The notes beneath the pieces were generated by a model, which saw only the letters and a list, made by a program, of their open reading frames with translations, had not been told where the DNA came from and did not search any database. A DNA stretch of 64,000 nt from Azorhizobium oxalatiphilum (GTDB lineage: Bacteria > Pseudomonadota > Alphaproteobacteria > Rhizobiales > Xanthobacteraceae), in assembly GCF_014635325.1 (NCBI RefSeq), contig NZ_BMCT01000001.1, positions 1 through 64,000 on the forward strand. Reading direction: 5' to 3'. A program made the translations under genes and the position numbers. Of the stretch, positions 54,547-62,159 are shown one piece after another; the stretch's first letter is position 1, and each line of letters opens with the position of its first letter.

Positions 54547-54618
54547 TTACTCGCTATCCCCACACTCATGTGTATATCGCTTAATGGCCAATGCGGCGAA
54601 GATGTCTTTCCGCCGCAT
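54547..54618 (-). pseudogene. Vestigial duplicate of the exosortase 5' end
   Basis: Read on the minus strand from 54618, this piece gives MRRKDIFAALAI and then runs into KRYTHECGDSE and a stop. The exosortase has LRRKDFFAALVL at residues 21-32. The flanking bases match too (GCGGCGAAGATGTCTTTCCG against GCGGCGAAGAAGTCCTTCCG on the plus strand). It is the remnant of the exosortase start carried along when the substrate gene was tandemly duplicated. No function is expected. Confidence 0.75.
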
Positions 54619-54659
54619 CTGGCCTTTGGGTACGCTGAGCGCTCAGGCGTGCCTGGCGC

Positions 54660-54872
54660 TCAGCGCCGGCGCCGCCACTGGACGGCCTTGTAGAGACCGA
54701 GTGCAGCGAGCAGCGGCAGGCCCGCAGCGGCGACCGGGGCCGGCGCGCCGTTGCTGCCGCCGCCGCCGATATTGATGTCGATGATGCCGAGGTCGATCGA
54801 GAGAGCATTGGCCATGCTCACTGAACTCAGACCCAGGACGGCAGTCATCAGAACCAGACGCGCAAGATGCAT
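54660..54872 (-). CDS. Second short secreted protein with the same sorting-type tail
   Basis: A 70-residue paralogue of the 54241-54480 product. Its signal peptide LVLMTAVLGLSSVSMANA is nearly the same, followed by a short mature part SIDLGIIDINIGGGGSNG, then GAPAPVAAAGLPLLAALGLYKAVQWRRRR. The His-rich stretch of the first copy is missing. After cleavage within or near the tail the mature peptide would be only about 20-25 residues. GGGGAG precedes ATG 54872. Its upstream region matches that of the first copy, so the two should be regulated alike. Confidence 0.82.
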   Translation of the reverse strand: MHLARLVLMTAVLGLSSVSMANALSIDLGIIDINIGGGGSNGAPAPVAAAGLPLLAALGLYKAVQWRRRR

Positions 54873-54935
54873 GACACTCTCCCCAAGCGATAGCAGTACC
54901 GGCCATGGGCCAGTTCAAATTTTAGGTTTGTGGGT

Positions 54936-54970
54936 GGCGTTACTCTCGGCCCCCACCCCATGGGGTGTAT
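54936..54970 (-). promoter_or_regulatory. Conserved promoter block of the substrate genes, with palindrome
   Basis: GGCGTTACTC followed by a C-rich run and then GTGTAT occurs here and at 54543-54575, upstream of each substrate gene at a similar distance. In this copy it holds the perfect 14-bp palindrome CACCCCATGGGGTG (54954-54967); the other copy has the decayed form ACACTCATGTGT. It is likely a promoter or operator shared through duplication. Confidence 0.45.
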
Positions 54971-54972
54971 TG

Positions 54973-55612
54973 CCTGCTATTGAGCTTCCACTTGAAGAAA
55001 CTATACGCCTTTCATGCACTCATTACGAGTGATGGTGCCGGCGCATTACATCCGGAATGGAGCTTGCATTGAATGCAATGCAGCATGGCGTTCCGCATTC
55101 CTTGGCTAATGGTATCGGAATGGCGATCTATGGTGAAAAAGTGGTTTTGAGGTGTTGATTCATTTGCTAGCCCTCCATTCCAAAATGGCATCACAGGCGA
55201 AGAAAAGAGGGGAATTCGGTGTATTTGATGCGGTGCAATGCTCACACATATGCGTGATGCGGATACCGCTATTTGGTCTATTTGAATTTAAGGCAATACA
55301 ATTATCGTCCTTTTACCGGCTCGAATGCAGGTTGATGGTATAATCGGCGTATCTAAAATGCTGGCTATATACGTCTATCCAGCGGGAGTATCCGCGATCA
55401 TGCCGCTCATAGCCGGGCCCATACAGGCGGGGCGGGCGCGTTCGGTTTGATCTTGAGCTTCAGCTCAGGCAGTCGCAGCCTGTATCCTGTGGCGCAACTG
55501 GAAGAAGGGGCGGGCGCCCCGAGGGCACGCAGGTCCGCGATGTCGTCGGCGGAACGAGCGCGCTGCCGTTGCTTGATGTCTCGACGGCGCTACCGGCAGC
55601 AGACCCAGAGCT
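54973..55612. other. Gene-free, partly AT-rich stretch flanking the exosortase locus
   Basis: About 640 bases without a convincing gene. From about 54980 to 55380 the DNA is clearly richer in A and T than the rest of the window, with short palindromes such as TGCATT-G-AATGCA (55065-55077). From about 55400 it returns to high GC, with a hairpin TGAGCT/AGCTCA (55454-55467). Small open frames exist but have neither ribosome sites nor recognisable products. The change of composition suggests a foreign edge or remnant of lost genes. Confidence 0.5.
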
Positions 55613-56080
55613 TCAGTTCCGGTCTTCCGGCAGCACGGGCAGGGGGAAGACCTCGACTTCGTCCTCGCGCAGCGCCTTCAGGTCCTCGGTAGAGGCTTCG
55701 CCATAGATGGACCGATGCTCAAGGGTACCCTCGTGCATCTGGCGCGCCATGTTGGCGAACTTGTCGCCCACATAGTCCGCATTGCTCGTCACATGGTCGC
55801 GCAACTCCCGCAGCAGGGTGCGGAAAGCCTGCTCCTGCTCGCCCATGAGCGCGACCGATGTCGGGGCCTCTTCCGCCGCCGGTGCCGATTGCGGGCGGCG
55901 GGCCGTGCCGCGATCCGTGCGCGAGACGGCAGGTGCCATCATGGCCTTCTCGACTTGCGTCGAGCCGCAGGTGGGGCAGCTCACGAGGTCGCGGCTCTTC
56001 TGGGCGTCGAAGCTGTCGGCGGAGGGGAACCAGCTGTCGAACGTGTGGTCCTGAACGCATTTCAACGTGTAGCGGATCAC
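55613..56080 (-). CDS. DUF1178 family protein
   Basis: A 155-residue protein with the family start IRYTLKCVQDHTFDSWFPSADSFDAQ, a zinc-ribbon-like SCPTCGSTQVEKAMMAP, a variable middle, and REDEVEVFPLP at the end. DUF1178 proteins are common in alpha- and betaproteobacteria; function unknown. The start is GTG 56080, with GGGAG seven bases upstream, overlapping the stop of the nitrilase gene (GTGA). Co-translated with that gene. Confidence 0.85.
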   Translation of the reverse strand: MIRYTLKCVQDHTFDSWFPSADSFDAQKSRDLVSCPTCGSTQVEKAMMAPAVSRTDRGTARRPQSAPAAEEAPTSVALMGEQEQAFRTLLRELRDHVTSNADYVGDKFANMARQMHEGTLEHRSIYGEASTEDLKALREDEVEVFPLPVLPEDRN

Positions 56081-56967
56081 CTGGAAACTCCCACGGCGTG
56101 GAGGTGGCTGCTCGCGGCCTCCGCCATCTCGAACCGACGGCCATGGCGCAGGGCCGGCACGCGGCTGCGTGCGGCTTCCACCTCTGCCATGTCCAATTCC
56201 GCGAGGATCACGCCGGGATCGGTCCCGCCCTCGGCAATGACGCGTCCCCATGGATCCACCACCAGCGAATGGCCATAGGTCTCGCGCCCGTTCTCATGCC
56301 GTCCCCCTTGCGCAGCGGCCAGCACATAGGTGCCGGTCTCGATGGCGCGGGAGCGCAGCAGCACGTGCCAGTGTGCCTCACCCGTGGGCCGGGTGAAGGC
56401 GGAGGGCACGGTCAGCACCTGCGCGCCATTCTCCGCCAGCGCCCGGTAGAGGGCGGGAAAGCGCAGATCGTAGCAGATGGAGAGGCCGAGCTTGATGTCG
56501 TCCACGTCCGCCAGCACGGCCTGCTCGCCGGGACGGTAGGCGGTCGACTCGCGATAGCTCTCGCCATTTGGCAGGTCCACGTCGAACATGTGGATCTTGT
56601 CGTAGCGCGCGGTGATCTCGCCTTCGGGGGAAATCAGGAAGGCGCGGTTGGCTGCCCGCTTCTCCGACACCCGCACCGCCAGCGAACCGATGTGCAGATG
56701 GATGCCCAGTTCCCCTGCCAGCGCGCGGAAGGCGGCGAGGCCCGGATCTTCGGCCTCGTCCTTCAGGGTCTCGAACAGGACGGCGCGGTCCATCTCCATG
56801 AGATGGGTGGTCTCGGGCGTCTGCACGTAGCGCGCGCCCTCCTGCGCCGCCTCGCGGATCAGTGCGGAGGCAAGCTCGACGTTCGCGGCGATGTCGCGCC
56901 CGGAGCGCAACTGGACGAGCCCCACGCGCAGTCGCGGCTTGTCCTGTATCTCGGCACTGCTGGTCAT
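56077..56967 (-). CDS. Carbon-nitrogen hydrolase (nitrilase superfamily, Nit-like)
   Basis: A 296-residue amidase-fold enzyme. The catalytic triad is Glu in VQTPETTHLM, Lys in ARYDKIHMFDVDLP and Cys in GLSICYDLRFPALYRAL. The last motif is typical of Nit1/Nit2 omega-amidases that repair deaminated glutathione or hydrolyse 2-oxoglutaramate. Full length. It forms a run with DUF1178 downstream and grxC upstream, which fits a glutathione-related role. Confidence 0.9.
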   Translation of the reverse strand: MTSSAEIQDKPRLRVGLVQLRSGRDIAANVELASALIREAAQEGARYVQTPETTHLMEMDRAVLFETLKDEAEDPGLAAFRALAGELGIHLHIGSLAVRVSEKRAANRAFLISPEGEITARYDKIHMFDVDLPNGESYRESTAYRPGEQAVLADVDDIKLGLSICYDLRFPALYRALAENGAQVLTVPSAFTRPTGEAHWHVLLRSRAIETGTYVLAAAQGGRHENGRETYGHSLVVDPWGRVIAEGGTDPGVILAELDMAEVEAARSRVPALRHGRRFEMAEAASSHLHAVGVSR

Positions 56968-57202
56968 CGGTCAGGCTCCCGGGAACGGCCGCGCCGTCCG
57001 CCGGGGAGGCCGGCGGCAGATGCGAGCTCAGGGACGGATGCGTCCAGAGAACGTTTCAGAGGCGGATGCACCGATCAGATCGCTTCAATCCGATCGGAGC
57101 CGGCTCTGGCCGTTCCTCTCACGGACGGCACAGGGAAGGCAAGCTGGCAGGAGCCCGCAGGGTTCCCCGGGCCGCGCCGGAGCGCGGCGTTCGGGGGCAC
57201 TG

Positions 57203-57460
57203 TCAGGCGGCCATGAGGGCGTCGAGCCGGCCGGCGTCGTCCAGTGCATAGAGGTCGTCGCAGCCGCCCACATGGGTGTCGCCGATGAAGATCTGCGGCA
57301 CGGTGGTGCGCCCGCCCGCCTTCTTCGCCATTTCCTGCTGGCCGGTCGGGTCGGTGGTCAGGTCGATTTCGGTGAAGGTCCAGCCCTTGCGCCGCAAAAG
57401 CTCCTTCGCGGCATGACAATAGGGACACCAATTCTTGGTGTAGATGACGATCGATTTCAT
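57203..57460 (-). CDS. grxC: Glutaredoxin 3
   Basis: An 85-residue thioredoxin-fold protein with the dithiol site NWCPYCHAAKELL (Cys12, Cys15), TVPQIFIGDTHVGGCDDLYAL for glutathione binding, and the usual length. It reduces disulfides and ribonucleotide reductase at the expense of glutathione. ATG 57460 follows AGGAACCTC; a longer frame to 57493 would add an unusual leader. It lies 57 bases after comF in the same direction. Confidence 0.95.
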   Translation of the reverse strand: MKSIVIYTKNWCPYCHAAKELLRRKGWTFTEIDLTTDPTGQQEMAKKAGGRTTVPQIFIGDTHVGGCDDLYALDDAGRLDALMAA

Positions 57461-57517
57461 GAGGTTCCTCATCGCGACGCGGCATGCCGTCACGAATTCG
57501 TCGCATGATAGCTCGGC

Positions 57518-58291
57518 TTAGATCGCGTCCACAACCCGTGCAAAGGTCAGGACATCGATGCGTGCCGCGCCGGCCCGGCGCAGCGTGCGGGCGCATGCTG
57601 CCACCGTCGCGCCGGTGGTGAACACGTCATCCACCAGCACCACGCGCCGGCCGGCGATCTTTGCGGCGCGGGCCGGGGGCACGTGGAATGCGCCCGCGAC
57701 GTTCGCCCGCCGCTCCGCCCGGCTGAGCGAGACCTGCGAGGATGTGGCCTTGCGGCGGGTCAGGGCGTCGAGGGCCACGGGCGTGCCGCTCATGCGGGCG
57801 ATATGCCGGGCCAGCAAGGCGGACTGGTTGAAGCGCCGCCGCCAGAGGCGCAGTGCATGCAGCGGCACGGGCACCAGCACCTCCGCCTCGGCGAGCAGTC
57901 CGCTGCCGACGCGGGCCATCATGCGGGCCATGGGCAGGGCCAAGTCCAGCCGATCCCCATATTTCAGGCCGTGCACGAGATCCTGCGATACCGGGCCGAA
58001 CAGCACGGCGGCCCGTGCCCGGTCGAAGTCCGGCGGATCGGTGACGGCTTCCACGGAGAGGTGCCGCTCCGGGGTCTCGTAAGCGAAGGGGATGCCGAGC
58101 CGTTCGCAATAGGGGCGCTCAATGTGGCGCAGCCCGTTCCAGCAGGGGCCGCACAGGCCGCCGGCGGTCGTCACCATGCCCTTGCAGGAGATGCAGGTGG
58201 GCGGCAGGGCCAGATCGAGCAGGACGCGCCCGCCGGCTCGTGCGAGATGCCCGGCGCGGGTGCCTGTTCTCTCCAGCCAGCGCAAGCCCAT
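57518..58291 (-). CDS. comF: ComF family protein (phosphoribosyltransferase-like)
   Basis: A 257-residue protein. Four cysteines near the N-terminus (PTCISCKGM, GLCGPCWNGL) suggest a zinc ribbon, then LVHGLKYGDRLDLALPMARMM, LVPVPLHALRLWRRRFNQSALLAR and the PRPP-binding loop VVLVDDVFTTGATVAACARTL. ComF acts in DNA uptake in competent bacteria; in others the role is unclear. Start 58291 has GGAGGG upstream; 58318 is also in frame. Confidence 0.9.
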   Translation of the reverse strand: MGLRWLERTGTRAGHLARAGGRVLLDLALPPTCISCKGMVTTAGGLCGPCWNGLRHIERPYCERLGIPFAYETPERHLSVEAVTDPPDFDRARAAVLFGPVSQDLVHGLKYGDRLDLALPMARMMARVGSGLLAEAEVLVPVPLHALRLWRRRFNQSALLARHIARMSGTPVALDALTRRKATSSQVSLSRAERRANVAGAFHVPPARAAKIAGRRVVLVDDVFTTGATVAACARTLRRAGAARIDVLTFARVVDAI

Positions 58292-58354
58292 ATGAAGCCA
58301 GCCCTCCCCCCCGGCCACATGGTGCGCCGGAGAGGGGCGGGCGTCGAGCGGGAA

Positions 58355-61162
58355 TCAGGGCCGCCAGCGCCGCAGTGTCAGGGCGTTGGCGATCACGCTG
58401 ACGGAGGAGAGCGACATGGCCGCCGCCGCCACCATGGGCGAGAGCAGCAGGCCGAGCACCGGATAGAGCACGCCCGCCGCCAGCGGCACGCCCGCGCCAT
58501 TGTAGATGAAGGCGAAGAACAGGCTGCGGCGGATGTTGCGCATGGTGGCGCGCGACAGGGAGCGGGCATGGGCGAGGCCGGCGAGATCACCCTTCAGCAG
58601 GGTGATGCCCGCGCTCTCCATCGCCACATCGGTACCCGTACCCATGGCGATGCCCACATCGGCGGCGGCAAGGGCGGGGGCGTCGTTCACGCCGTCGCCG
58701 GCCATGGCGACCACTTCGCCCTTGGCCCGCAGGCGTTGCACCACCTCGGCCTTGCGGTCGGGCAGGACGCCGGCTTCCACCTCGGTGATGCCGAGACGCC
58801 TGGCTACGGCTTCGGCGGTGGTGCGCATGTCGCCGGTGAGCATCACCACCTTCACCCCTTCAGCGGCAAGCGCCTTCAGGGCGTCGGGCGTGGTGGCCTT
58901 CACCGGGTCGGCGATGGCGATGAGGCCGGCAGGAGCGCCGTCTAGGGCGGCGAACACGACGGTGGCGCCTTCCATCCGCAGCCCCTCCGCCTCGGCGGCG
59001 AGGGTGTTGGTGGCGATGCCCCGCTCGGCGAGAAAGTCGGCATTGCCGATGAGGAGCCGGCGTCCCTCCACCGTGCCGCTCACGCCCTTGCCGGCGGGGC
59101 TGTCGAAGTCCTGCGCTTCGGCGAGTGTGAGGCTCCGGGCCTTGGCTTCCGCGACGATGGCGTTGGCCAGGGGATGCTCGCTCGCCCTCTCGAGGCTGGC
59201 GGTGAGGCGCAGCAGATCGTCTTCCGGCAGGCCGGTGGCGCGGATGGCAGTGACCTTGGGCTTGCCCTCGGTGAGGGTGCCGGTCTTGTCCACCACCAGC
59301 GTCGTCACCTTCTCCATGCGCTCCAGCGCTTCGGCGCTCTTGATCAGGATGCCCGCCTGCGCCCCGCGCCCGACGCCCACCATGATGGACATGGGCGTGG
59401 CGAGGCCGAGCGCGCACGGGCAGGCGATGATGACCACCGACACGGCGGCCATGAGCGCGAAGCTGATGCGCGGCTCCGGCCCCACCCACATCCACACGAC
59501 GAAGGCGGCCACCGCCGCCAGCAGCACCATCGGCACGAAGAAGCCGGACACCTGATCGGCAAGCCGCTGGATGGGCGCGCGCGAGCGCTGGGCCTGCGCC
59601 ACCATCTGCACGATCTGGGCGAGCAGCGTCTCGCGGCCCACCTTGGTGGCGCGCATGACGAAGCCACCGGAGGCCACCAGCGTACCGGCGATCACCGCGC
59701 CACCCGGCTCGCGGGTGACGGGCAGGGACTCGCCGGTGACGAGGGATTCATCAAGAGCGGCGCGGCCTTCCTCCACGACCCCGTCCACCGGCACCTTCTC
59801 GCCGGGGCGCAGGCGCAGACGGTCGCCGGGGTGGATGGACTCGATGGCCACATCCTCGTCGTTGCCATCGGCCGTGATGCGGCGGGCGGTCTTGGGGGTT
59901 AGGCCGAGCAGGGCCTTGATGGCGCCCGAGGTGGCCTCGCGGGCACGCAGTTCCAGCACCTGTCCCAGCAGCACCAGCACGGTAATGACCGCCGCCGCCT
60001 CGAAATAAACAGGCACGGCGCCGCCATGGCCACGAACGGCATGGGGGAACAGGCCGGGCAGGAAGGTGCCGGCGAGGCTGTAGAGGAAGGCGACGCCCAT
60101 GCCCAAGGCAATGAGCGTGAACATGTTGAGGTTGCCGGTCTTCACCGAGGCGACGCCACGCTGGAAGAAGGGCCAGCCCGCCCACAGCACCACCGGCGTG
60201 GCGAGCAGGAACTGGACGTAATTGGAGACTTGCGGGTCGAGCAGGTGCAGGCCGAAGAGATGGCTGCCCATCTCCAGCACGAACACCGGGAGTGTGAGTG
60301 CGAGGCCGATCCAGAAGCGGCGGGTCATGTCGATCAGTTCGACATTCGGTCCATCGTCGAGGCTGGCGACCTCAGGCTCCAGCGCCATGCCGCAGATGGG
60401 GCAGGTGCCGGGGCCGACCTGACGGATCTCCGGATCCATGGGGCAGATGAAGATCGTGCCTTCCGGGACATCCTCCACCGAGGGCCTGCCGCCATCGGTG
60501 TAATGCTCGGGGTGGGCGTCGAACTTGGTCTTGCAACTGGCGGCGCAGAAATAGACCGTCTGGCCTTTGTGCTCGGATTTGTACTTGGCGGTGGCCGGGT
60601 CCACGTCCATGCCGCAGACCGGATCTTTCACGAGGCCGGCGACGGGGGCGGCGTGGTCGTGATGATGGGCATGGTCATGGTCATGCCCTCCGCAGCAGGA
60701 CGTGCTCTTGGTCTGTGCGATCGTCTTGGCCTGCGCATCCGCCTTCGCCTGCTCGCGTGCGGCGGCCTTGGCGAGCTGGGCTTCCGGGTCGGCCTCGAAC
60801 TTGGTCTTGCAGCCGTTGCAGCAGAAATAGAAGCTCTTGCCCTGATAGGTGGCGCGGTGCTTGGCGGTGGCGATGTCCACGCTCATGCCGCACACCGGAT
60901 CAATCGCCTTGGGCGGCAGGTCGAGCGCAGGCGGCGCCGCGCCACCACAGCAGTCGCCATGGCCTTCCGCTGTCGGCTTGGCCTTGGGCGACAGGTCCAG
61001 TGGCTGCGGGGCGGCCCCCGCGCAGCAATCCCCGCCGTGGGCGACGGGCGCGGCTTTCGCGGTCAGGTCGAGCGGGAGGGGGGCCTTGCCGCCGCAGCAG
61101 GAGCCGTGCGTCTCGCCGGACTCTGGAGTGCCGACGTCGGGGGAAGAGTGATCGTGCGTCAT
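58355..61162 (-). CDS. copA: Copper P1B-type ATPase with YHS domains and Cys-pair repeats
   Basis: A 935-residue heavy-metal exporter. The N-terminal 260 residues are unusual: three repeats of about 25 residues with CC pairs at 22-23, 46-47 and 71-72, each followed by PLDL or ALDL, then a YHS domain (87-130), a fourth CC with [11 protein letters not shown] (156-170), a second YHS domain (178-222) and a CPMDPE...CPICGM metal-binding motif (240-259). The ATPase core has [53 protein letters not shown] and the C-terminal YN and MSLSS copper signature. ATG 61162 follows GGAGG. Divergent csoR shares its promoter region. Confidence 0.93.
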   Translation of the reverse strand: MTHDHSSPDVGTPESGETHGSCCGGKAPLPLDLTAKAAPVAHGGDCCAGAAPQPLDLSPKAKPTAEGHGDCCGGAAPPALDLPPKAIDPVCGMSVDIATAKHRATYQGKSFYFCCNGCKTKFEADPEAQLAKAAAREQAKADAQAKTIAQTKSTSCCGGHDHDHAHHHDHAAPVAGLVKDPVCGMDVDPATAKYKSEHKGQTVYFCAASCKTKFDAHPEHYTDGGRPSVEDVPEGTIFICPMDPEIRQVGPGTCPICGMALEPEVASLDDGPNVELIDMTRRFWIGLALTLPVFVLEMGSHLFGLHLLDPQVSNYVQFLLATPVVLWAGWPFFQRGVASVKTGNLNMFTLIALGMGVAFLYSLAGTFLPGLFPHAVRGHGGAVPVYFEAAAVITVLVLLGQVLELRAREATSGAIKALLGLTPKTARRITADGNDEDVAIESIHPGDRLRLRPGEKVPVDGVVEEGRAALDESLVTGESLPVTREPGGAVIAGTLVASGGFVMRATKVGRETLLAQIVQMVAQAQRSRAPIQRLADQVSGFFVPMVLLAAVAAFVVWMWVGPEPRISFALMAAVSVVIIACPCALGLATPMSIMVGVGRGAQAGILIKSAEALERMEKVTTLVVDKTGTLTEGKPKVTAIRATGLPEDDLLRLTASLERASEHPLANAIVAEAKARSLTLAEAQDFDSPAGKGVSGTVEGRRLLIGNADFLAERGIATNTLAAEAEGLRMEGATVVFAALDGAPAGLIAIADPVKATTPDALKALAAEGVKVVMLTGDMRTTAEAVARRLGITEVEAGVLPDRKAEVVQRLRAKGEVVAMAGDGVNDAPALAAADVGIAMGTGTDVAMESAGITLLKGDLAGLAHARSLSRATMRNIRRSLFFAFIYNGAGVPLAAGVLYPVLGLLLSPMVAAAAMSLSSVSVIANALTLRRWRP

Positions 61163-61235
61163 GACGCCTCCAGCGGAGCGGAGTTCTGTTTCCCGGAGAT
61201 GCGCGGCCGGCGCCTTGCGCTGCATCACATCTCAC

Positions 61236-61250
61236 TACCCCCTGGGGGTA
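61236..61250. promoter_or_regulatory. CsoR-type operator 1
   Basis: TACCCCCTGGGGGTA is a perfect 15-base dyad around a central T, the G-tract palindrome bound by copper-sensing CsoR proteins. It lies between copA and csoR and is followed by TCTCATC, as is the second copy 31-32 bases on. Confidence 0.85.
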
Positions 61251-61266
61251 TCTCATCTTGCCTTTT

Positions 61267-61283
61267 ATACCCTTGGGGGGTAT
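61267..61283. promoter_or_regulatory. CsoR-type operator 2
   Basis: ATACCCTTGGGGGGTAT is a second, slightly imperfect dyad 11 bases before the csoR start. With operator 1 it places two CsoR sites about three helical turns apart, so one tetramer set could repress both copA and csoR until Cu(I) binds. Confidence 0.82.
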
Positions 61284-61293
61284 CTCATCAAGT

Positions 61294-61569
61294 ATGAAAG
61301 AGCCCGCCCGATCTTCCGTGTTGAAACGGCTGAACCGCATCGAAGGACAGGTGCGGGGCATTTCCCGCATGGTGGAGGAAGATCGCTACTGCATCGACAT
61401 CGTCACCCAGATCGCCGCCGTGCGCGCCGCCCTGCGCCGTGCGGAGGAAGAGGTGCTGCGCGATCACGTGGGCCATTGCGTCGCCCATGCCATCCGCTCC
61501 GGCGATCCCGACGAGCAGGCGAAGAAGATTGACGAACTGATGGACGTGCTGGTGCGCAGCGAGCGGTAA
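61294..61569 (+). CDS. csoR: Copper-sensing repressor CsoR
   Basis: A 91-residue all-helical regulator of the CsoR/RcnR family: VLKRLNRIEGQVRGISRMVEEDRYCIDIVTQIAAV. Cu(I) ligands Cys33, His58 and Cys62 (in LRDHVGHCVAHAI) keep the 25- and 4-residue spacing of copper CsoR, which separates it from nickel RcnR and formaldehyde FrmR. It binds the two operators upstream and should control copA. ATG 61294 fits the family start; ATG 61258 would run through operator 2. Confidence 0.92.
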   Translation: MKEPARSSVLKRLNRIEGQVRGISRMVEEDRYCIDIVTQIAAVRAALRRAEEEVLRDHVGHCVAHAIRSGDPDEQAKKIDELMDVLVRSER

Positions 61570-61622
61570 GCGTATTCCGCGCCCGTTGCCCCGGATGCCT
61601 TTGAGAGATTGGATCAGAGCTG

Positions 61623-62159
61623 ATGTTTCTTCGCCATCTTTCCGCATTCGCCGCGGGTGCTCTGGGGCTCCTCGCTCTCGGCTCCGGCGCTCTGGCTGAT
61701 ACCTATTGCCAGTCGGACGAGACCGCCGTTTTCTCCTGCGACTTCGGCAGCCACACCGGCTCGGTCTGCGCCTCGCAGGACATCGGGCCGGGCAAGGGAC
61801 GTCTCACCTATCGCTTCGGCCATCTGGACCGGGTGCTCATGGCCTATCCGCCCGCCGGAACCGTGCCCGCGAAAGCCTTCACCTCTGGTGCTTTCATGGT
61901 TTCGGGCGGCGGCGGGGCATGGCTGCGGTTCGAGGACCAGAAGATCCGCTACACTGTCTTCACCGCGATCGGAAAATGGAACCCGCGTGGCGGCCCGCTG
62001 GAACTGGCGGGCGTGGTGATGGAGCAGAACGGCAGGGAGCCGGTGAGCATGGCGTGCCGGGGAGAGGTCATCAACGAGCTCGGCCCGGCCTTCTTCGAAC
62101 AGGCCGGCCTGAAGGCGGCGGGCGAATTCGAGATTCCCAAGACTTTCCTGCCCCGATAG
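61623..62159 (+). CDS. Secreted hypothetical protein
   Basis: A 178-residue protein with a clear signal peptide (FAAGALGLLALGSGALA) and a beta-rich mature part: DTYCQSDETAVFSCDFGSHTGSVCAS near the start and VSMACRGEVINELGPAFFEQAGL near the end. Four cysteines suggest two disulfides. No family was recognised. It is co-directional with csoR, 53 bases after it, so copper control is possible but not shown. It is convergent with hemW, the two stops being adjacent. Confidence 0.8.
   Translation: MFLRHLSAFAAGALGLLALGSGALADTYCQSDETAVFSCDFGSHTGSVCASQDIGPGKGRLTYRFGHLDRVLMAYPPAGTVPAKAFTSGAFMVSGGGGAWLRFEDQKIRYTVFTAIGKWNPRGGPLELAGVVMEQNGREPVSMACRGEVINELGPAFFEQAGLKAAGEFEIPKTFLPR

Noticed and set aside
55447-55692. 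An 81-codon plus-strand frame before the DUF1178 gene
   Set aside because: It runs into the 3' end of DUF1178 on the other strand, has an Arg/Ala/Ser-rich product and no ribosome site.
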